A stretch of 64,000 nt of DNA from assembly GCF_900143185.1 (NCBI RefSeq), contig NZ_FSRQ01000004.1, positions 255,068 through 319,067 on the forward strand, given 5' to 3'. The position numbers and the translations under genes are program-made. The DNA is from Chryseobacterium scophthalmum. GTDB taxonomy: Bacteria > Bacteroidota > Bacteroidia > Flavobacteriales > Weeksellaceae. This document shows positions 34,801-44,356 of the stretch, piece by piece; the stretch's first letter is position 1, and each line of letters starts with the position of its first letter. Under the pieces are notes generated by a model. That model worked only from the letters and a program-made list of their open reading frames with translations, was not told the DNA's origin and ran no database searches.

Positions 34801-37003
34801 AACATTGTCCGGAATCCTTTCAATGCACGAAGCAATGGAAAGAGGAAATGCGAAAAGACCAATCATCGTAGTTCCGAATGACAGCATTATGAAACAATGG
34901 GTGGAAACGATTTTTGAAACGATTCCCAACGCGAAAGTTAATGTTTTAGGGAATTTGGGGAAAGATTATGACCTTTCAAAATTTGATAATAAAGACGGAG
35001 AAATAACCATCGTTACTTATGAAGGTTTTAACAATATTGGATTTTCATCAGAAATAACCGAAGAACTTTCGTCAAAATTCAGTTACATCTCTGCAAGTGA
35101 AATGAAGGGCGTTACCAATACCGAAAGAGACCTCCAAATTGAGTTTCAGAAAGAAAAGGAGATTGAGGGAAAAATGAAGCGTGGTAAAATCTATGACTGG
35201 GAAGATTTTGGATTCGACCATTTGACTTACGACGAAGTTCACAATGCCAATCATATTGTAGGAAAAGTAAAAATTGAGGACCGAAGATTTGCGTCCGATT
35301 TTAGAAGTCAAAACCAACAGACTTCCAAACTGGGAATCAATACCTGGATGGCAGCTCAGTACATTCAAGACAAAAACGACGGAAGAAATGTGACCTTGCT
35401 TTCCGCAACGCCTTTTACCAACAAGCCTTTGGAATATTATTCCATTCTTTCTTTAATAGCAAATAAAAGATTAGAAGAATCGGGATATTTCAACGTCAAT
35501 ACTTTCTTCGAGACCTTTATGGAAGCGGATAATGATATGGAAATTGATGCAAAGGGTGATGTGAAATTTAAAGCCAACGTTCGGAGATTTAAAAATAATT
35601 CGCTGTTTCAACAATTACTTTCGGAATTCATTGATATAAAAGGAGAAGAAGACAATCCTGAATTAATTCGTCCCAACAAAATTAACAAAGAATATAAAAT
35701 TGAACAGAATGATCTCACAAGAGAACAGTATGAGCTGCTCAATGAAAATTTCAGTGAGACTGAAAAAGGAGCAATTTTAACACATATTCTCAATGCCAGA
35801 TTGATTGCTATTTCACCGTATTTATCGCCATTTTATGATGGCGAAGAACCTTCAATAAAAAAATTCATAGAAAATTCTCCGAAGTTAAAAGACACGATGG
35901 ATTTGATAAGGCAGAACAAAAAAGATCTTCCTGACTCAGGACAAATTGTGTATTCTGAATTAGCAGTTGCTCAGTTTCCAAAAATAAAAGAATATCTCAT
36001 AACAGAAATTGGTTACAAACCCGAAGAAATCGGAATCATTACCGGGGCGACCAATAAAAACCAAAGAATTTCTATTCAAAATGATTTTAATGAAGGAAAA
36101 ATAAAAGTAGTTATTGGAAGTGAAGCCATTCAGGAAGGAATGAACCTTCAGGAAAACACAACCGATGTTTATATGCTTACGTTGCCATATAATTTTACGT
36201 CACTCCGACAAGTGGAAGGACGAGCCTGGAGGCAAGGAAACAAGAACGAAAATGTGCGGGTTAATTTTATGCTGACCAATGACAGTATTGATGTGTTTAT
36301 GCTTCAAAAACTGCAATCCAAACAGGCAAGATATTTAGAAGCAATGAAAAAAGGAGCCGATGTTTTGGATATTTCAGACATCAGGACTCAAGAATTAAAA
36401 ACCTCCATCATTACCAATCCCGAAACCAGAGCCAATATCGAAATCGAACTCATTAAAAAGAAGATTGAAAGTGAAAAAAATAAACATTTGGCCGATAGTG
36501 CATTTGTTCTGAGAAAATATGAAGATGTTTTGAAAGTAAAAGAATTGGTAACCCAAGCCGAGCATTCATATAATAGAATTGAAGGCTATTCGAAAAATGG
36601 CGATGCAAATGCTGAATATTGGGCAACCCAATTACCATCATATCAAAAAACAATTGAACTTCATAAAGTTCAAGTACAAGAAGTAATTGAAAATTTAGCT
36701 CAGAAAGGAATAGATGTTACTCAAATTGAATATCAAACCAAAATGACTGAAGATAAAATTGCGGAACTGGATAAAAAGCTGGAAGAGCTTCCAGCAGTTA
36801 GAGAAAATTTAGTAGTTCAATACAGAATAGAAAAAGAGGAACAGCTTAAAGCGAATGAAAATAGAAATTATGTGAGAGAAAGAGCGAGGGAAAATACAGT
36901 TTTATATAACAATTTAACAACAGTAGATTTTATAGATAAAGTATTAAACCAAAAAGAGAATATTTACTTAGATAATTTTCAGAATGTTGTCCGAAGAAGG
37001 TAG
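31844..37003 (+). CDS. Giant Toprim-like / N6-adenine methyltransferase / helicase protein
   Basis: Protein of 1,719 residues starting at GTG 31844. Residues about 20-110 look Toprim-like (ELIVFTNSKDMLSFLELL, TIITLNSGS, GKMFLCLSGDRTGNAITR). A low-complexity Gln/Gly/Asn linker follows (about 145-245). The methyltransferase part has LEPSVGTGNFIYATRE (AdoMet site, about 360) and IGNPPYGEH (catalytic NPPY, about 436). The SF2 helicase has HEVGYGKTLSG (about 980), YDEVHNANH (about 1130), LLSATPFTN (about 1186), IGSEAIQEGMNL and QVEGRAWRQGN (about 1455). Similar methyltransferase-helicase giants occur on ICEs and phages (for example P1 DarB), where they protect incoming DNA from restriction; that role is inferred. 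It is the last gene of the transfer module. Confidence 0.88.
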   Translation: MKDEDFFNEINDDISVVEGNKKELIVFTNSKDMLSFLELLQLNKQVNNRTIITLNSGSNSKKFLNRYQNYDGKMFLCLSGDRTGNAITRKILTEFNGKNIKDVRPLYEISENGNQDLTEYLENKLNFQDKNTNLVEPKISENESNAIESGTTSDPQQVGNGTPEQNTGELGSKIQSEQNGSYESGQAVGSNNAGNGLAGTERSDLGNRNRGRGSNGGTQPQNDEKNEGREYSLGGIVSGRAISDRRRSDRRPSEVSENSTNKVELDVLISKYKGRKLNNEQVAEVVSAACFVSNDNRILLKENLKVTDDLKEICNQFQSGGTAKEGRGILDEYYTQDKIVDAVRNLIKDHFKTQKEISVLEPSVGTGNFIYATRELSVNSKITGFEINETTAKIAKILHPEVEINLRSFETEFIDDRGNKKDSKDFSERYDLVIGNPPYGEHRGLYKGLGEEPKISKYEDYFVKRSLDSLKPNGVLAMVLPSGWLNRQKNLQNASVLEGFRLPNGAFAGTQIGTDIIILKKNNHQISADISKYFENNHTRVLGENREKTNRFGRLENYIHGNLDEALFKIEQFKNKKETERIGNLFEDLFLENTESNSVTKVPVKKEIIAEKIDELNLTETQEKIELVLSKLNNIKFKSPTITTEIRKYEKLREDLITKPASFSEEKLKELIEKSDRIISIHNTRTEKEYKVQTEPSIKKGILKYQFSKQDEIVNTSLQNSSNITKEQIEAFRDTSYDGTLNNHEKHSKFSNYSDGVWIHDFYYAEGNIYAKLEQLEKDFADKNAVGGTENQYEKQKALLENVLPKAKSLDEIYISPNHEFVHKFELGQIEKDQYNHITKRTESVIVDYNLAERFKDFVGTLSSEAFAGSSAWEVRSFVDNETVTGSDKERNALVRERRKAAANDLFYKFVREELSDDIRTRFVKDFNRNYNNIHVPDYSKFPLFSKIHKNFKGKEFRLAEVQKAGIGRQTTKGVGLLAHEVGYGKTLSGILSMHEAMERGNAKRPIIVVPNDSIMKQWVETIFETIPNAKVNVLGNLGKDYDLSKFDNKDGEITIVTYEGFNNIGFSSEITEELSSKFSYISASEMKGVTNTERDLQIEFQKEKEIEGKMKRGKIYDWEDFGFDHLTYDEVHNANHIVGKVKIEDRRFASDFRSQNQQTSKLGINTWMAAQYIQDKNDGRNVTLLSATPFTNKPLEYYSILSLIANKRLEESGYFNVNTFFETFMEADNDMEIDAKGDVKFKANVRRFKNNSLFQQLLSEFIDIKGEEDNPELIRPNKINKEYKIEQNDLTREQYELLNENFSETEKGAILTHILNARLIAISPYLSPFYDGEEPSIKKFIENSPKLKDTMDLIRQNKKDLPDSGQIVYSELAVAQFPKIKEYLITEIGYKPEEIGIITGATNKNQRISIQNDFNEGKIKVVIGSEAIQEGMNLQENTTDVYMLTLPYNFTSLRQVEGRAWRQGNKNENVRVNFMLTNDSIDVFMLQKLQSKQARYLEAMKKGADVLDISDIRTQELKTSIITNPETRANIEIELIKKKIESEKNKHLADSAFVLRKYEDVLKVKELVTQAEHSYNRIEGYSKNGDANAEYWATQLPSYQKTIELHKVQVQEVIENLAQKGIDVTQIEYQTKMTEDKIAELDKKLEELPAVRENLVVQYRIEKEEQLKANENRNYVRERARENTVLYNNLTTVDFIDKVLNQKENIYLDNFQNVVRRR

Positions 37004-37184
37004 TTATTTATTTGTATATAGCTTAGTAAGATATATTTATATTGATTGTTTAGTACGGATTATTAAAAGAGATTTGTGCTTTGTAAGATACTGTAGTATA
37101 AATAATTTTTTTTAAAAGTCTTGTTAGTAATAAATTTTAAAAAAATAGATAAAATTTAATATATATTTATAAATGTAAAATAAT

Positions 37185-37192
37185 TAACTTTG
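37185..37192 (+). promoter_or_regulatory. Bacteroidetes -7 promoter element
   Basis: TAACTTTG fits TAnnTTTG exactly. It ends 4 nt before the ATG at 37197, so a transcript starting about 7 nt downstream would be almost leaderless. The preceding 150 bp are very A/T-rich and I find no clear TTG at -33. It would start the rightward metal-efflux operon. Confidence 0.45.
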
Positions 37193-37196
37193 TCGC

Positions 37197-37526
37197 ATGA
37201 ATTTTCTAAGATTGCTTTTTACAGTCTACTTCATGGCATTATCATTAATGCCATGCATGGATGTTGCAAAAGCGCAATCAAAAAATGAAAATGTATCATA
37301 TTCCTATATAAAATCTGAGCAAAACGATGCTCATTCAAAAACAGATTCTTGTTCTCCTTTTTGTTATTGTAATTGCTGCAGAATCAGCGTTACTTCGCTC
37401 AAAATAAATCCTGTTTTAGAATATCGTAAACAGATAAAAGAGTACTATTCTAAAAAAATTCTTTTCATAAAGAATGACTTTGCATATTTGGTGTACGATC
37501 AGATATGGCAACCTCCTAAAATATAA
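37197..37526 (+). CDS. Small secreted Cys-rich protein with WQPPK tail (DUF6660-like)
   Basis: Protein of 109 residues with a signal peptide (about 1-26, cut near AKAQ), a cysteine cluster (SCSPFCYCNCCRIS) and a C-terminus YDQIWQPPKI. The tail matches that of the Cys-rich protein at 2217-2609. Bacteroidetes proteins of this kind (DUF6660, as far as I recall) stand just upstream of CusA-type pumps, as here. It likely binds Cu+ or another soft metal in the periplasm. No experiment is known to me. Confidence 0.75.
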   Translation: MNFLRLLFTVYFMALSLMPCMDVAKAQSKNENVSYSYIKSEQNDAHSKTDSCSPFCYCNCCRISVTSLKINPVLEYRKQIKEYYSKKILFIKNDFAYLVYDQIWQPPKI

Positions 37527-37685
37527 TTTTTGTTAATCAGACGGAAGAATTGTCTTTCGTCAAAACAGTTATGGAAACATTGCAATAGCATTGCGTTGTA
37601 TTCTTACTCATTTTTGTCGCTCGATTTTTAGAACAAATAGTTGTTCCAAAAGGTAGTTGTGACATTCAATAAAAATTATATTCTC

Positions 37686-40600
37686 ATGTTAGATAAAATC
37701 ATAAGATTTAGCATCAAGAACAAGATTGTCATTGGTATAATGACCTTGTTGTTGATTATTTGGGGAGTTTGGAGCGCAACCAAACTTCCGATCGATGCCA
37801 CACCCGACATCACCAACAATCAGGTTCAAATAATCACGGTATGTCCTACTTTGGCCGGTCAGGAAGTTGAACAGTTGGTGACATTCCCTATAGAACAGAG
37901 TATTGCTAATGTTCCTGATATTGAGGAGACCAGAAGTATTTCACGATTCGGTTTGTCTGTAATCACTGTTGTATTTAAAGAAGAGGTTGACGTTTATTTT
38001 GCCCGCCAATTGATCAGTGAAAAGCTGAAGCAGGCTGCTGAAGAAATTCCAAAAGGAATTGGCACACCAGAGTTGGCTCCGGTAAGTACAGGACTTGGGG
38101 AAGTATATCAATACATCCTTCATCCAAAGAAAGGAAGTGAGAAAAAATACGATTCCAAAGAACTTCGTACAATGCAGGACTGGATCGTTCGAAGACAGCT
38201 TAATGGTACTCCCGGAGTTGCAGAGATTAACAGCTTCGGAGGACAGCTAAAACAATATGAGGTCGCTGTTAACCCTGATCGTCTACGAGCGATGGGAGTT
38301 AGTATTTCTGATATTTTTGCAGCTCTTGAAAAAAATAATCAGAACACAGGCGGAGCCTACATTGACAAAAAGCCTAATGCTTATTTTATCCGTGGAATTG
38401 GACTTGTGACCTCTCTTGAAGATGTTGGGAATGTTGTAGTTAAAAATGAAACAGGGAGTGTGCCTATATTCATTAAAGATGTTGCTGAGGTTCGTTTGGG
38501 AAGTGCGGTTCGATATGGTGCCATGACATTTAATGGTGAGGTGGATGCTGTAGGTGGAGTGGTGATGATGCTTAAAGGTGCTAATAGTAATGAGGTAGTG
38601 CAATTAATCAAAGAAAAAATACCAACTATTCAAAAATCTTTACCTACTGATGTGATTATTGAGCCTTATTTAGACAGAACTAATCTAGTTGGCAGAGCTA
38701 TTGATACTGTCGAGAAAAATCTTATCGAAGGAGCGTTGATAGTGATTTTTGTGCTGGTAGTATTTCTCGGTAATTTACGAGCCGGTCTTATTGTGGCATC
38801 TGCCATTCCGTTGTCCTTACTCTTTGCTTTGGGAATGATGAACGTTTTCGGAGTAAGTGCCAACTTAATGAGTTTAGGGGCGATTGATTTTGGATTAATT
38901 GTCGACGGAGCTGTTATTATTGTTGAAGCGACTCTTCATCACTTAGGATTGCGGAAAACAACACGTCTTCTTACCCAGTCTGAGATGGATGAAGAGGTAT
39001 TTCTTTCAGCTTCTAAAATCAGAAGCAGCGCAGCATTTGGGGAGATTATTATTTTGATTGTCTACATTCCTATTTTAACGTTAGTAGGTGTTGAGGGTAA
39101 GATGTTTACTCCGATGGCTAAAACTGTAGGTTTTGCAATCTTTGGTGCATTGATATTATCATTGACCTATATTCCAATGATGAGTGCACTTTTTTTATCG
39201 AAGAAAATCTCGCATAAAGAAAATTTCTCAGATAAAATGATGAACCGACTCCAAAAAATCTATCAACCTCTACTAGAGAAAGCTTTAAAAGTAAAATATT
39301 GGTTAGTAAGTGTTACTGTTGCATTATTTGCAGTTTCATTATTTATATTTGGAAGAATGGGGGGCGAGTTTATCCCTCAACTCCAAGAAGGTGATTTTGC
39401 TTTTCACTGTATTCTTCCACAGGGAAGTTCATTAAGTCAGAGTATTGAAACCTCTATGCAGGCCTCCAGGCTGATCAAGCAGTTTGACGAAGTTAAAATG
39501 GTTGTAGGGAAGACCGGTGCTGCTGAAGTGCCTACTGATCCAATGCCTCCTGAAGCTACTGATATGATGGTGATCTTAAAACCGCAAAGTGAATGGAAAA
39601 CAAAAAAATCATATGATGAATTAGCAGATGAGATCTCTGAAAAGCTTGAAGCTATTCCCGGGGTATTTTTCGAAAAAAATCAACCGATCCAGATGCGTTT
39701 CAATGAGTTGATGACAGGAATCAGACAAGATGTAGCGGTTAAAATTTTCGGTGAAAATTTAGATTCTTTAGCGATATATGCGGATAAAACAGCAAAAATT
39801 ATTCAGTCTGTTAATGGTGCGAGTGCTCCACAGATCGAACGTGTTAGTGGTCTTCCGCAAATTAATGTTGAATATGACCGCACAAGAATGGCTAATTACG
39901 GGCTGAATATTGAAGACGTAAATACTGCTGTAAGTACTGCTTTTGCAGGTCAGGCTGCAGGTCAGGTATTTGAGAATGAAAGAAGGTTTGATCTGGTGGT
40001 TCGTTTGGATAGTTTACATAGAACCAGTATTGATGATGTCAACAATCTGATGGTGTCTACGAAGACAGGAATACAGATCCCGCTTTCACAGGTGTCCAAT
40101 ATCAATTATAAACTTGGCCCCGCACAGATTAGTCGTGAGGCAGGTAAAAGGAGAATCGTCATTGGTTTTAACGTAAAAGGCCGAGATGTAGAAAGTGTAG
40201 TAGAAGAAATCCAGCAGAAGCTTAATAAAGAAAAATTACCATCAGGATATTATTATACATATGGCGGACAATTTGAGAATCTTAAAGCTGCCAGTAAACG
40301 ACTGACCATTGCTGTACCTGTATCATTATTTTTGATCTTTATGCTGTTATATTTTACTTTTGGTTCGCTAAAGCAGGCTGCCTTGATCTTTACGGCAATT
40401 CCAATGAGTGCTATCGGCGGTATATTCGCGTTAATGCTTCGCGGTATGCCTTTTAGTATCAGCGCGGGAATTGGGTTTATTGCATTATTTGGTGTAGCGG
40501 TACTTAATGGTATTGTGTTGATCGGAACATTTAACGAGTTAGAGAAGGAAGGTGAAACCAATATTTTAAAACGTGTGATGGAAGGAACTAAAACTCGTCT

Positions 40601-42050
40601 GAGACCTGTTTTAATGACAGCCACAGTCGCATCATTAGGATTTTTACCTATGGCAATTTCAACCGGAGCCGGGGCAGAAGTGCAGAAACCTTTGGCGACC
40701 GTTGTAATCGGGGGACTGGTTACAGCAACTTTCTTGACTCTTTTTGTTTTACCGATGTTATACATTATCTTCAGTACTAAACTAAAAATCAAAAAGCCTT
40801 CAGGTAATAAGCCACTGACAGCGGTTTTAGTTTTAGGTTTTTTATTCATTGGACAGACCTTTAACGCACAACAAGGTACCCCTGTTACAGTTGAGGAAGC
40901 TACGAGCATCGCATTGACCAACAATAATTTAATGCGGTCGAAAGATTTGGATATTAAAGTAACAGAGGCACTGAAACCTACTGCTAAAGAACTTCCAAAA
41001 ATGAGTTTAGATGCTCAGTTAGGCCAATACAACAGTAAAAAATTCGATCAATCTTTTTCTATATCTCAAAGTATTCCGTTTCCAACATTGTTTAAAGCAA
41101 GAAGAGAACTTATCGCTGAACAGATCAAAGGAAAGCAGATCAATAAGGAGATTTCGGTCAACGAACTTGCAAGACAGGTTAGGACCTATTACTATCAGAT
41201 CGAATATCTGCAATTTAACCAGTCAAAATTAAAAAATCTGGATAGTTTATATCAGGATTTTATAAGAATTGCTACGGTCAGATTTAAATCAGGAGATATT
41301 AAAAAGATAGAGATCAATACTGCAGAAACTCAGAAAGGGGAGATCAATTTGTTGTTGAAGCAAAATGAAGTTTATTTGAATAATGCATACAAAAACTTAA
41401 AAACCTTATTGAATACTTCGGGAGACATCTCGGTTCCTTATAACACAAATTATGAGCCCCTGAAAGCTAATTATGTATTTGACAGCGCGTCAATAGCGAA
41501 TCATCCAACAGTAAGGTCTTACTATCAGGAGATGACCATAGCAGAAAAAAATAAAAACGTTGAAAGGTCTCTGGGCCTACCTGATTTCAGTATAGGTTAC
41601 ACCAATCAGTCTTTAATCGGTACCCAGACGATCAATGGTATGGATCGGAATTTTAATGCGGGAAATAGATTTCACGCAGCAACTATTGGCGTTACGATTC
41701 CCCTGACTTTCGGTGCTACAAAAGCGAGAATGCAATCTTGGGAGTTCCAAAAGCAAGTAGCGGAATCTAATGCAAAATTACAGCAAAAACAGCTGGAAGC
41801 GCAACTGGAAAACGCTTTGAATCAATATCAGCAGGATGTAGAGCAATATAATTATTATATTAATCAGGCTATACCCAATGCTGAGAAAATAGCTAAAGCC
41901 GGACAATTGGGATATAAAACAGGAGAAATTTCCTACGTTGAATATCTTTTTGCGCTTCAGACTTCTACCAATATTCAATTAAAGTATCTCGAATCGATTC
42001 AACAGGTTAATCAATCTGTTATTACCATTAATTCTATCATAAACAAATAA
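37686..42050 (+). CDS. cusA: CusA/CzcA-type RND efflux pump fused to a TolC-like outer-membrane channel
   Basis: Protein of about 1,454 residues from the ATG at 37686 (MLDKIIRFSIKN, a typical RND start; an upstream start at 37641 is less likely). The first about 1,040 residues are a heavy-metal RND pump with periplasmic loops and LGAIDFGLIVDGAVIIVE, the HME-family helix-4 motif. After a hydrophobic stretch (VLVLGFLFIGQTFNAQ) a TolC/CzcC-like channel follows (VTVEEATSIALTNNNL; helical hairpins with LARQVRTYYYQIEYLQF). This pump-channel fusion is a known Bacteroidetes arrangement. It exports divalent or Cu+ ions from periplasm or cytoplasm to the outside. It is followed 1 nt later by the adaptor CusB. 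Confidence 0.93.
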   Translation: MLDKIIRFSIKNKIVIGIMTLLLIIWGVWSATKLPIDATPDITNNQVQIITVCPTLAGQEVEQLVTFPIEQSIANVPDIEETRSISRFGLSVITVVFKEEVDVYFARQLISEKLKQAAEEIPKGIGTPELAPVSTGLGEVYQYILHPKKGSEKKYDSKELRTMQDWIVRRQLNGTPGVAEINSFGGQLKQYEVAVNPDRLRAMGVSISDIFAALEKNNQNTGGAYIDKKPNAYFIRGIGLVTSLEDVGNVVVKNETGSVPIFIKDVAEVRLGSAVRYGAMTFNGEVDAVGGVVMMLKGANSNEVVQLIKEKIPTIQKSLPTDVIIEPYLDRTNLVGRAIDTVEKNLIEGALIVIFVLVVFLGNLRAGLIVASAIPLSLLFALGMMNVFGVSANLMSLGAIDFGLIVDGAVIIVEATLHHLGLRKTTRLLTQSEMDEEVFLSASKIRSSAAFGEIIILIVYIPILTLVGVEGKMFTPMAKTVGFAIFGALILSLTYIPMMSALFLSKKISHKENFSDKMMNRLQKIYQPLLEKALKVKYWLVSVTVALFAVSLFIFGRMGGEFIPQLQEGDFAFHCILPQGSSLSQSIETSMQASRLIKQFDEVKMVVGKTGAAEVPTDPMPPEATDMMVILKPQSEWKTKKSYDELADEISEKLEAIPGVFFEKNQPIQMRFNELMTGIRQDVAVKIFGENLDSLAIYADKTAKIIQSVNGASAPQIERVSGLPQINVEYDRTRMANYGLNIEDVNTAVSTAFAGQAAGQVFENERRFDLVVRLDSLHRTSIDDVNNLMVSTKTGIQIPLSQVSNINYKLGPAQISREAGKRRIVIGFNVKGRDVESVVEEIQQKLNKEKLPSGYYYTYGGQFENLKAASKRLTIAVPVSLFLIFMLLYFTFGSLKQAALIFTAIPMSAIGGIFALMLRGMPFSISAGIGFIALFGVAVLNGIVLIGTFNELEKEGETNILKRVMEGTKTRLRPVLMTATVASLGFLPMAISTGAGAEVQKPLATVVIGGLVTATFLTLFVLPMLYIIFSTKLKIKKPSGNKPLTAVLVLGFLFIGQTFNAQQGTPVTVEEATSIALTNNNLMRSKDLDIKVTEALKPTAKELPKMSLDAQLGQYNSKKFDQSFSISQSIPFPTLFKARRELIAEQIKGKQINKEISVNELARQVRTYYYQIEYLQFNQSKLKNLDSLYQDFIRIATVRFKSGDIKKIEINTAETQKGEINLLLKQNEVYLNNAYKNLKTLLNTSGDISVPYNTNYEPLKANYVFDSASIANHPTVRSYYQEMTIAEKNKNVERSLGLPDFSIGYTNQSLIGTQTINGMDRNFNAGNRFHAATIGVTIPLTFGATKARMQSWEFQKQVAESNAKLQQKQLEAQLENALNQYQQDVEQYNYYINQAIPNAEKIAKAGQLGYKTGEISYVEYLFALQTSTNIQLKYLESIQQVNQSVITINSIINK

Positions 42051-42051
42051 A

Positions 42052-43326
42052 ATGAAAATTAAATATAATATAGTATCTACGCTGTTAATTTCTTTTTTAG
42101 TCTTAAGCTGTGGAAAAAAAGAAGCCTCTGAGGAAACGGAAGTAAAAGCAAAAACCGAACAGGTAGAGGAGGCTCATGAAGAGGCACCGCAAACGATCGC
42201 GGCATTAACAGAAGAACAAATGAAAGCAGTCGGAATCTCCTTAGGTAAAATTGAGATGAAAGATCTGACCTCACTTGTTAAAGCCAATGGTGTATTGAGT
42301 GTTCCCAACAATAGAAAAGCTACCGTTACCTCTCTGTATGGTGGGGTGATTAAGACATTAAATGTACAGATAGGAGATCATGTGAGGAAAGGGCAGGTAA
42401 TTGCATCAATCAATAATCCCGAGTATATTCAGCTTCAGGAGCAATATCTTACAGTGAACAGCAGGATCGCGTTTGCTGAACAGGAATATAGAAGGCAACG
42501 TGAACTATTTGATAATGATGCCGGAGCAAAAAAGAATCTGCAAAGCTCTGATGCTGAATTAAAAAGTTTAAGAACCCAAAGATCATCACTACAGAGACAG
42601 CTCCAGCTTATGGGGATCAGCCCGGGTAAAGTAAGCAATGGTAATCTACGATCTGGGTTGGTTATAACTTCACCGATCAGTGGAACCGTAAGCAGTATCA
42701 ATGCGCAGATTGGAAGTTATGTTGATGTGGCATCACCAGTTCTTGATATTATTGATAATAGTTCTATCCATTTAGATCTTCAGGTTTTTGAAAAGGATCT
42801 ACCTAAAATGAAAGTTGGACAAACTGTACAGTTTAAGCTGACCAATAATCCGGAAACTTTGTATAACGCTACCGTATTTAGTATCGGGTCGTCATTCGAA
42901 AATGAGAGTAAAACGATCTCTGTACATGCGAGTGTTACAGGAAATAAAGTGGGGTTGATCGATGGGATGAATGTTACCGGAATGGTAAGCCTTGGAAACT
43001 CAAGCACCGCTGCCGTTCCTGATGAAGCAATCGTGGAAGCTGACGGTAAATTCTATGTTTTCATACAGACTTCTAAAAAGCCTGAAGAACATGCTGAAGA
43101 GGAAGAAGGGGGTGAGAAAGAGGAAGGTACAAAAGAGGCAGCGCATACCAAGAATCAAGGAAAAACATTGAATTTTGAGAAAATAGAAATTGTTAAAGGT
43201 TCTTCAGATCTAGGTTATACTGCAATCACTCCAGTGACCAAAATTGCACCTGATACAAACATTGTGGTAAAAGGTGCATTCTTCGTCAATGCTAAATTAT
43301 CTAATTCAGGAGGGCATGAAGATTAG
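42052..43326 (+). CDS. cusB: CusB-type membrane-fusion adaptor (lipoprotein)
   Basis: Protein of 424 residues: the lipobox is LISFLVLSC (Cys about 20), then an acidic Glu-rich linker, the barrel-sandwich part (VNVQIGDH-like segment LNVQIGDHVRKGQVIASINN), a coiled-coil hairpin (about 125-190) and beta-barrel regions (VITSPISGTVSSINAQIGSY). Near the C-terminus is an acidic, His-containing insert (EEHAEEEEGGEKEEGTKEA), which may hold metal. It connects the RND pump to its outer-membrane part. It is translationally linked to cusA. Confidence 0.92.
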   Translation: MKIKYNIVSTLLISFLVLSCGKKEASEETEVKAKTEQVEEAHEEAPQTIAALTEEQMKAVGISLGKIEMKDLTSLVKANGVLSVPNNRKATVTSLYGGVIKTLNVQIGDHVRKGQVIASINNPEYIQLQEQYLTVNSRIAFAEQEYRRQRELFDNDAGAKKNLQSSDAELKSLRTQRSSLQRQLQLMGISPGKVSNGNLRSGLVITSPISGTVSSINAQIGSYVDVASPVLDIIDNSSIHLDLQVFEKDLPKMKVGQTVQFKLTNNPETLYNATVFSIGSSFENESKTISVHASVTGNKVGLIDGMNVTGMVSLGNSSTAAVPDEAIVEADGKFYVFIQTSKKPEEHAEEEEGGEKEEGTKEAAHTKNQGKTLNFEKIEIVKGSSDLGYTAITPVTKIAPDTNIVVKGAFFVNAKLSNSGGHED

Positions 43327-43376
43327 ATTTATTATTACGAAAGCCTTTATATAAAAGTTTCAGCTGTAATAAAAAA

Positions 43377-43428
43377 TAACATTATGCTACGAATCGAATT
43401 AAATCGTGAACTACGTATCATAATGTTA
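43377..43428. promoter_or_regulatory. 15-bp inverted repeat between cusB and the bestrophin gene
   Basis: Arms TAACATTATGCTACG (43377-43391) and CGTATCATAATGTTA (43414-43428) pair with one mismatch around a 22-nt spacer. It lies between cusB (stop 43326) and the bestrophin start (43452). No T-run follows, so it is more likely an operator or an mRNA-processing hairpin than a terminator. Confidence 0.5.
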
Positions 43429-43451
43429 TATCAAATCTATAAACAAAAGTT

Positions 43452-44330
43452 ATGTTACTAAACAAGAAAATTTCAATCTGGTATTTTATTGATCAAATTA
43501 AAAGCCAAATATTACTGATTGTTATACTTGCTGTAGGTATAGGTTTGTTGGATCTGCATCCTATTTTCAAAAAAATATCAATTCCATTAAGCATTCCCGC
43601 AATTTTAGGAACTGCTGTATCACTGCTACTTGCATTTAGGACGGCGCAGTCATACGAGAGATGGTGGGAAGCAAGAACCGTTTGGGGTGCTATTGTTAAT
43701 GATTCCAGGTCTCTTATCCGATTAATTATTCAGTTCATTCCTCAGGATAGTGCGGACGTTAAAATATTTGCAGAAAGACAAATCGTATGGGTCTATGCGT
43801 TAGGCGAAGCATTAAGAAAACAGCCTTTTTCCGGTAAAGTAGGGGAGTATTTGAATATGCATCAGATTAACGCTGTTAATATACCCAATGCAATTTTGGA
43901 TGAACATTCTTATCACTTAAGACAAATAGCCGAAAAAGGATTGGTATCAGATTTCAAGGAGGTTCAGCTTAACGAAGTTCTCATGAGGCTGTGTGACAAT
44001 ATGGGAAAATGTGAAAGATTGAAAAATACGGTATTTCCACGTGCCTATAGTATTTTACTGCATACTCTTATATATGTTTTTGCTTTTATACTCCCTTTCG
44101 GATTGGAAGATTCCCAGCTCACCTTGGAAATTATTACAACGATCACTATTCCTCTGCTATTTATAGCCATTGAGAAAACAGCAATCATCATGCAGGATCC
44201 TTTCGAGAATACTCCTGTGGATACGCCAATGACATCTATTGCACAAACTATAGAAATCAATATTTTACAGATGATCAAAGAAAATGATATTCCTGTTAAA
44301 AAAGAAAATAATACTTACTTCGAAATGTAG
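43452..44330 (+). CDS. Bestrophin-family ion channel
   Basis: Protein of 292 residues with four membrane helices. LLLAFRTAQSYERWWEAR is the bestrophin/UPF0187 signature (RT.SYeRWWEaR), and FVFAFILPFGLED is the conserved fourth-helix region. Bacterial homologues form pentameric channels, for example the sodium-permeable KpBest. It sits in a run of metal genes but a link to metal handling is not established. It may balance ions or membrane potential during efflux; this is an inference. Confidence 0.9.
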   Translation: MLLNKKISIWYFIDQIKSQILLIVILAVGIGLLDLHPIFKKISIPLSIPAILGTAVSLLLAFRTAQSYERWWEARTVWGAIVNDSRSLIRLIIQFIPQDSADVKIFAERQIVWVYALGEALRKQPFSGKVGEYLNMHQINAVNIPNAILDEHSYHLRQIAEKGLVSDFKEVQLNEVLMRLCDNMGKCERLKNTVFPRAYSILLHTLIYVFAFILPFGLEDSQLTLEIITTITIPLLFIAIEKTAIIMQDPFENTPVDTPMTSIAQTIEINILQMIKENDIPVKKENNTYFEM

Positions 44331-44356
44331 AGTCAATCTAGTAAATACATAAAATT

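Noticed and set aside
40253..40924. Long open frame (223 codons) antisense to cusA
   Set aside because: It lies inside the RND pump gene on the opposite strand; its sequence is low-complexity and hydrophobic as expected of a shadow of membrane helices.
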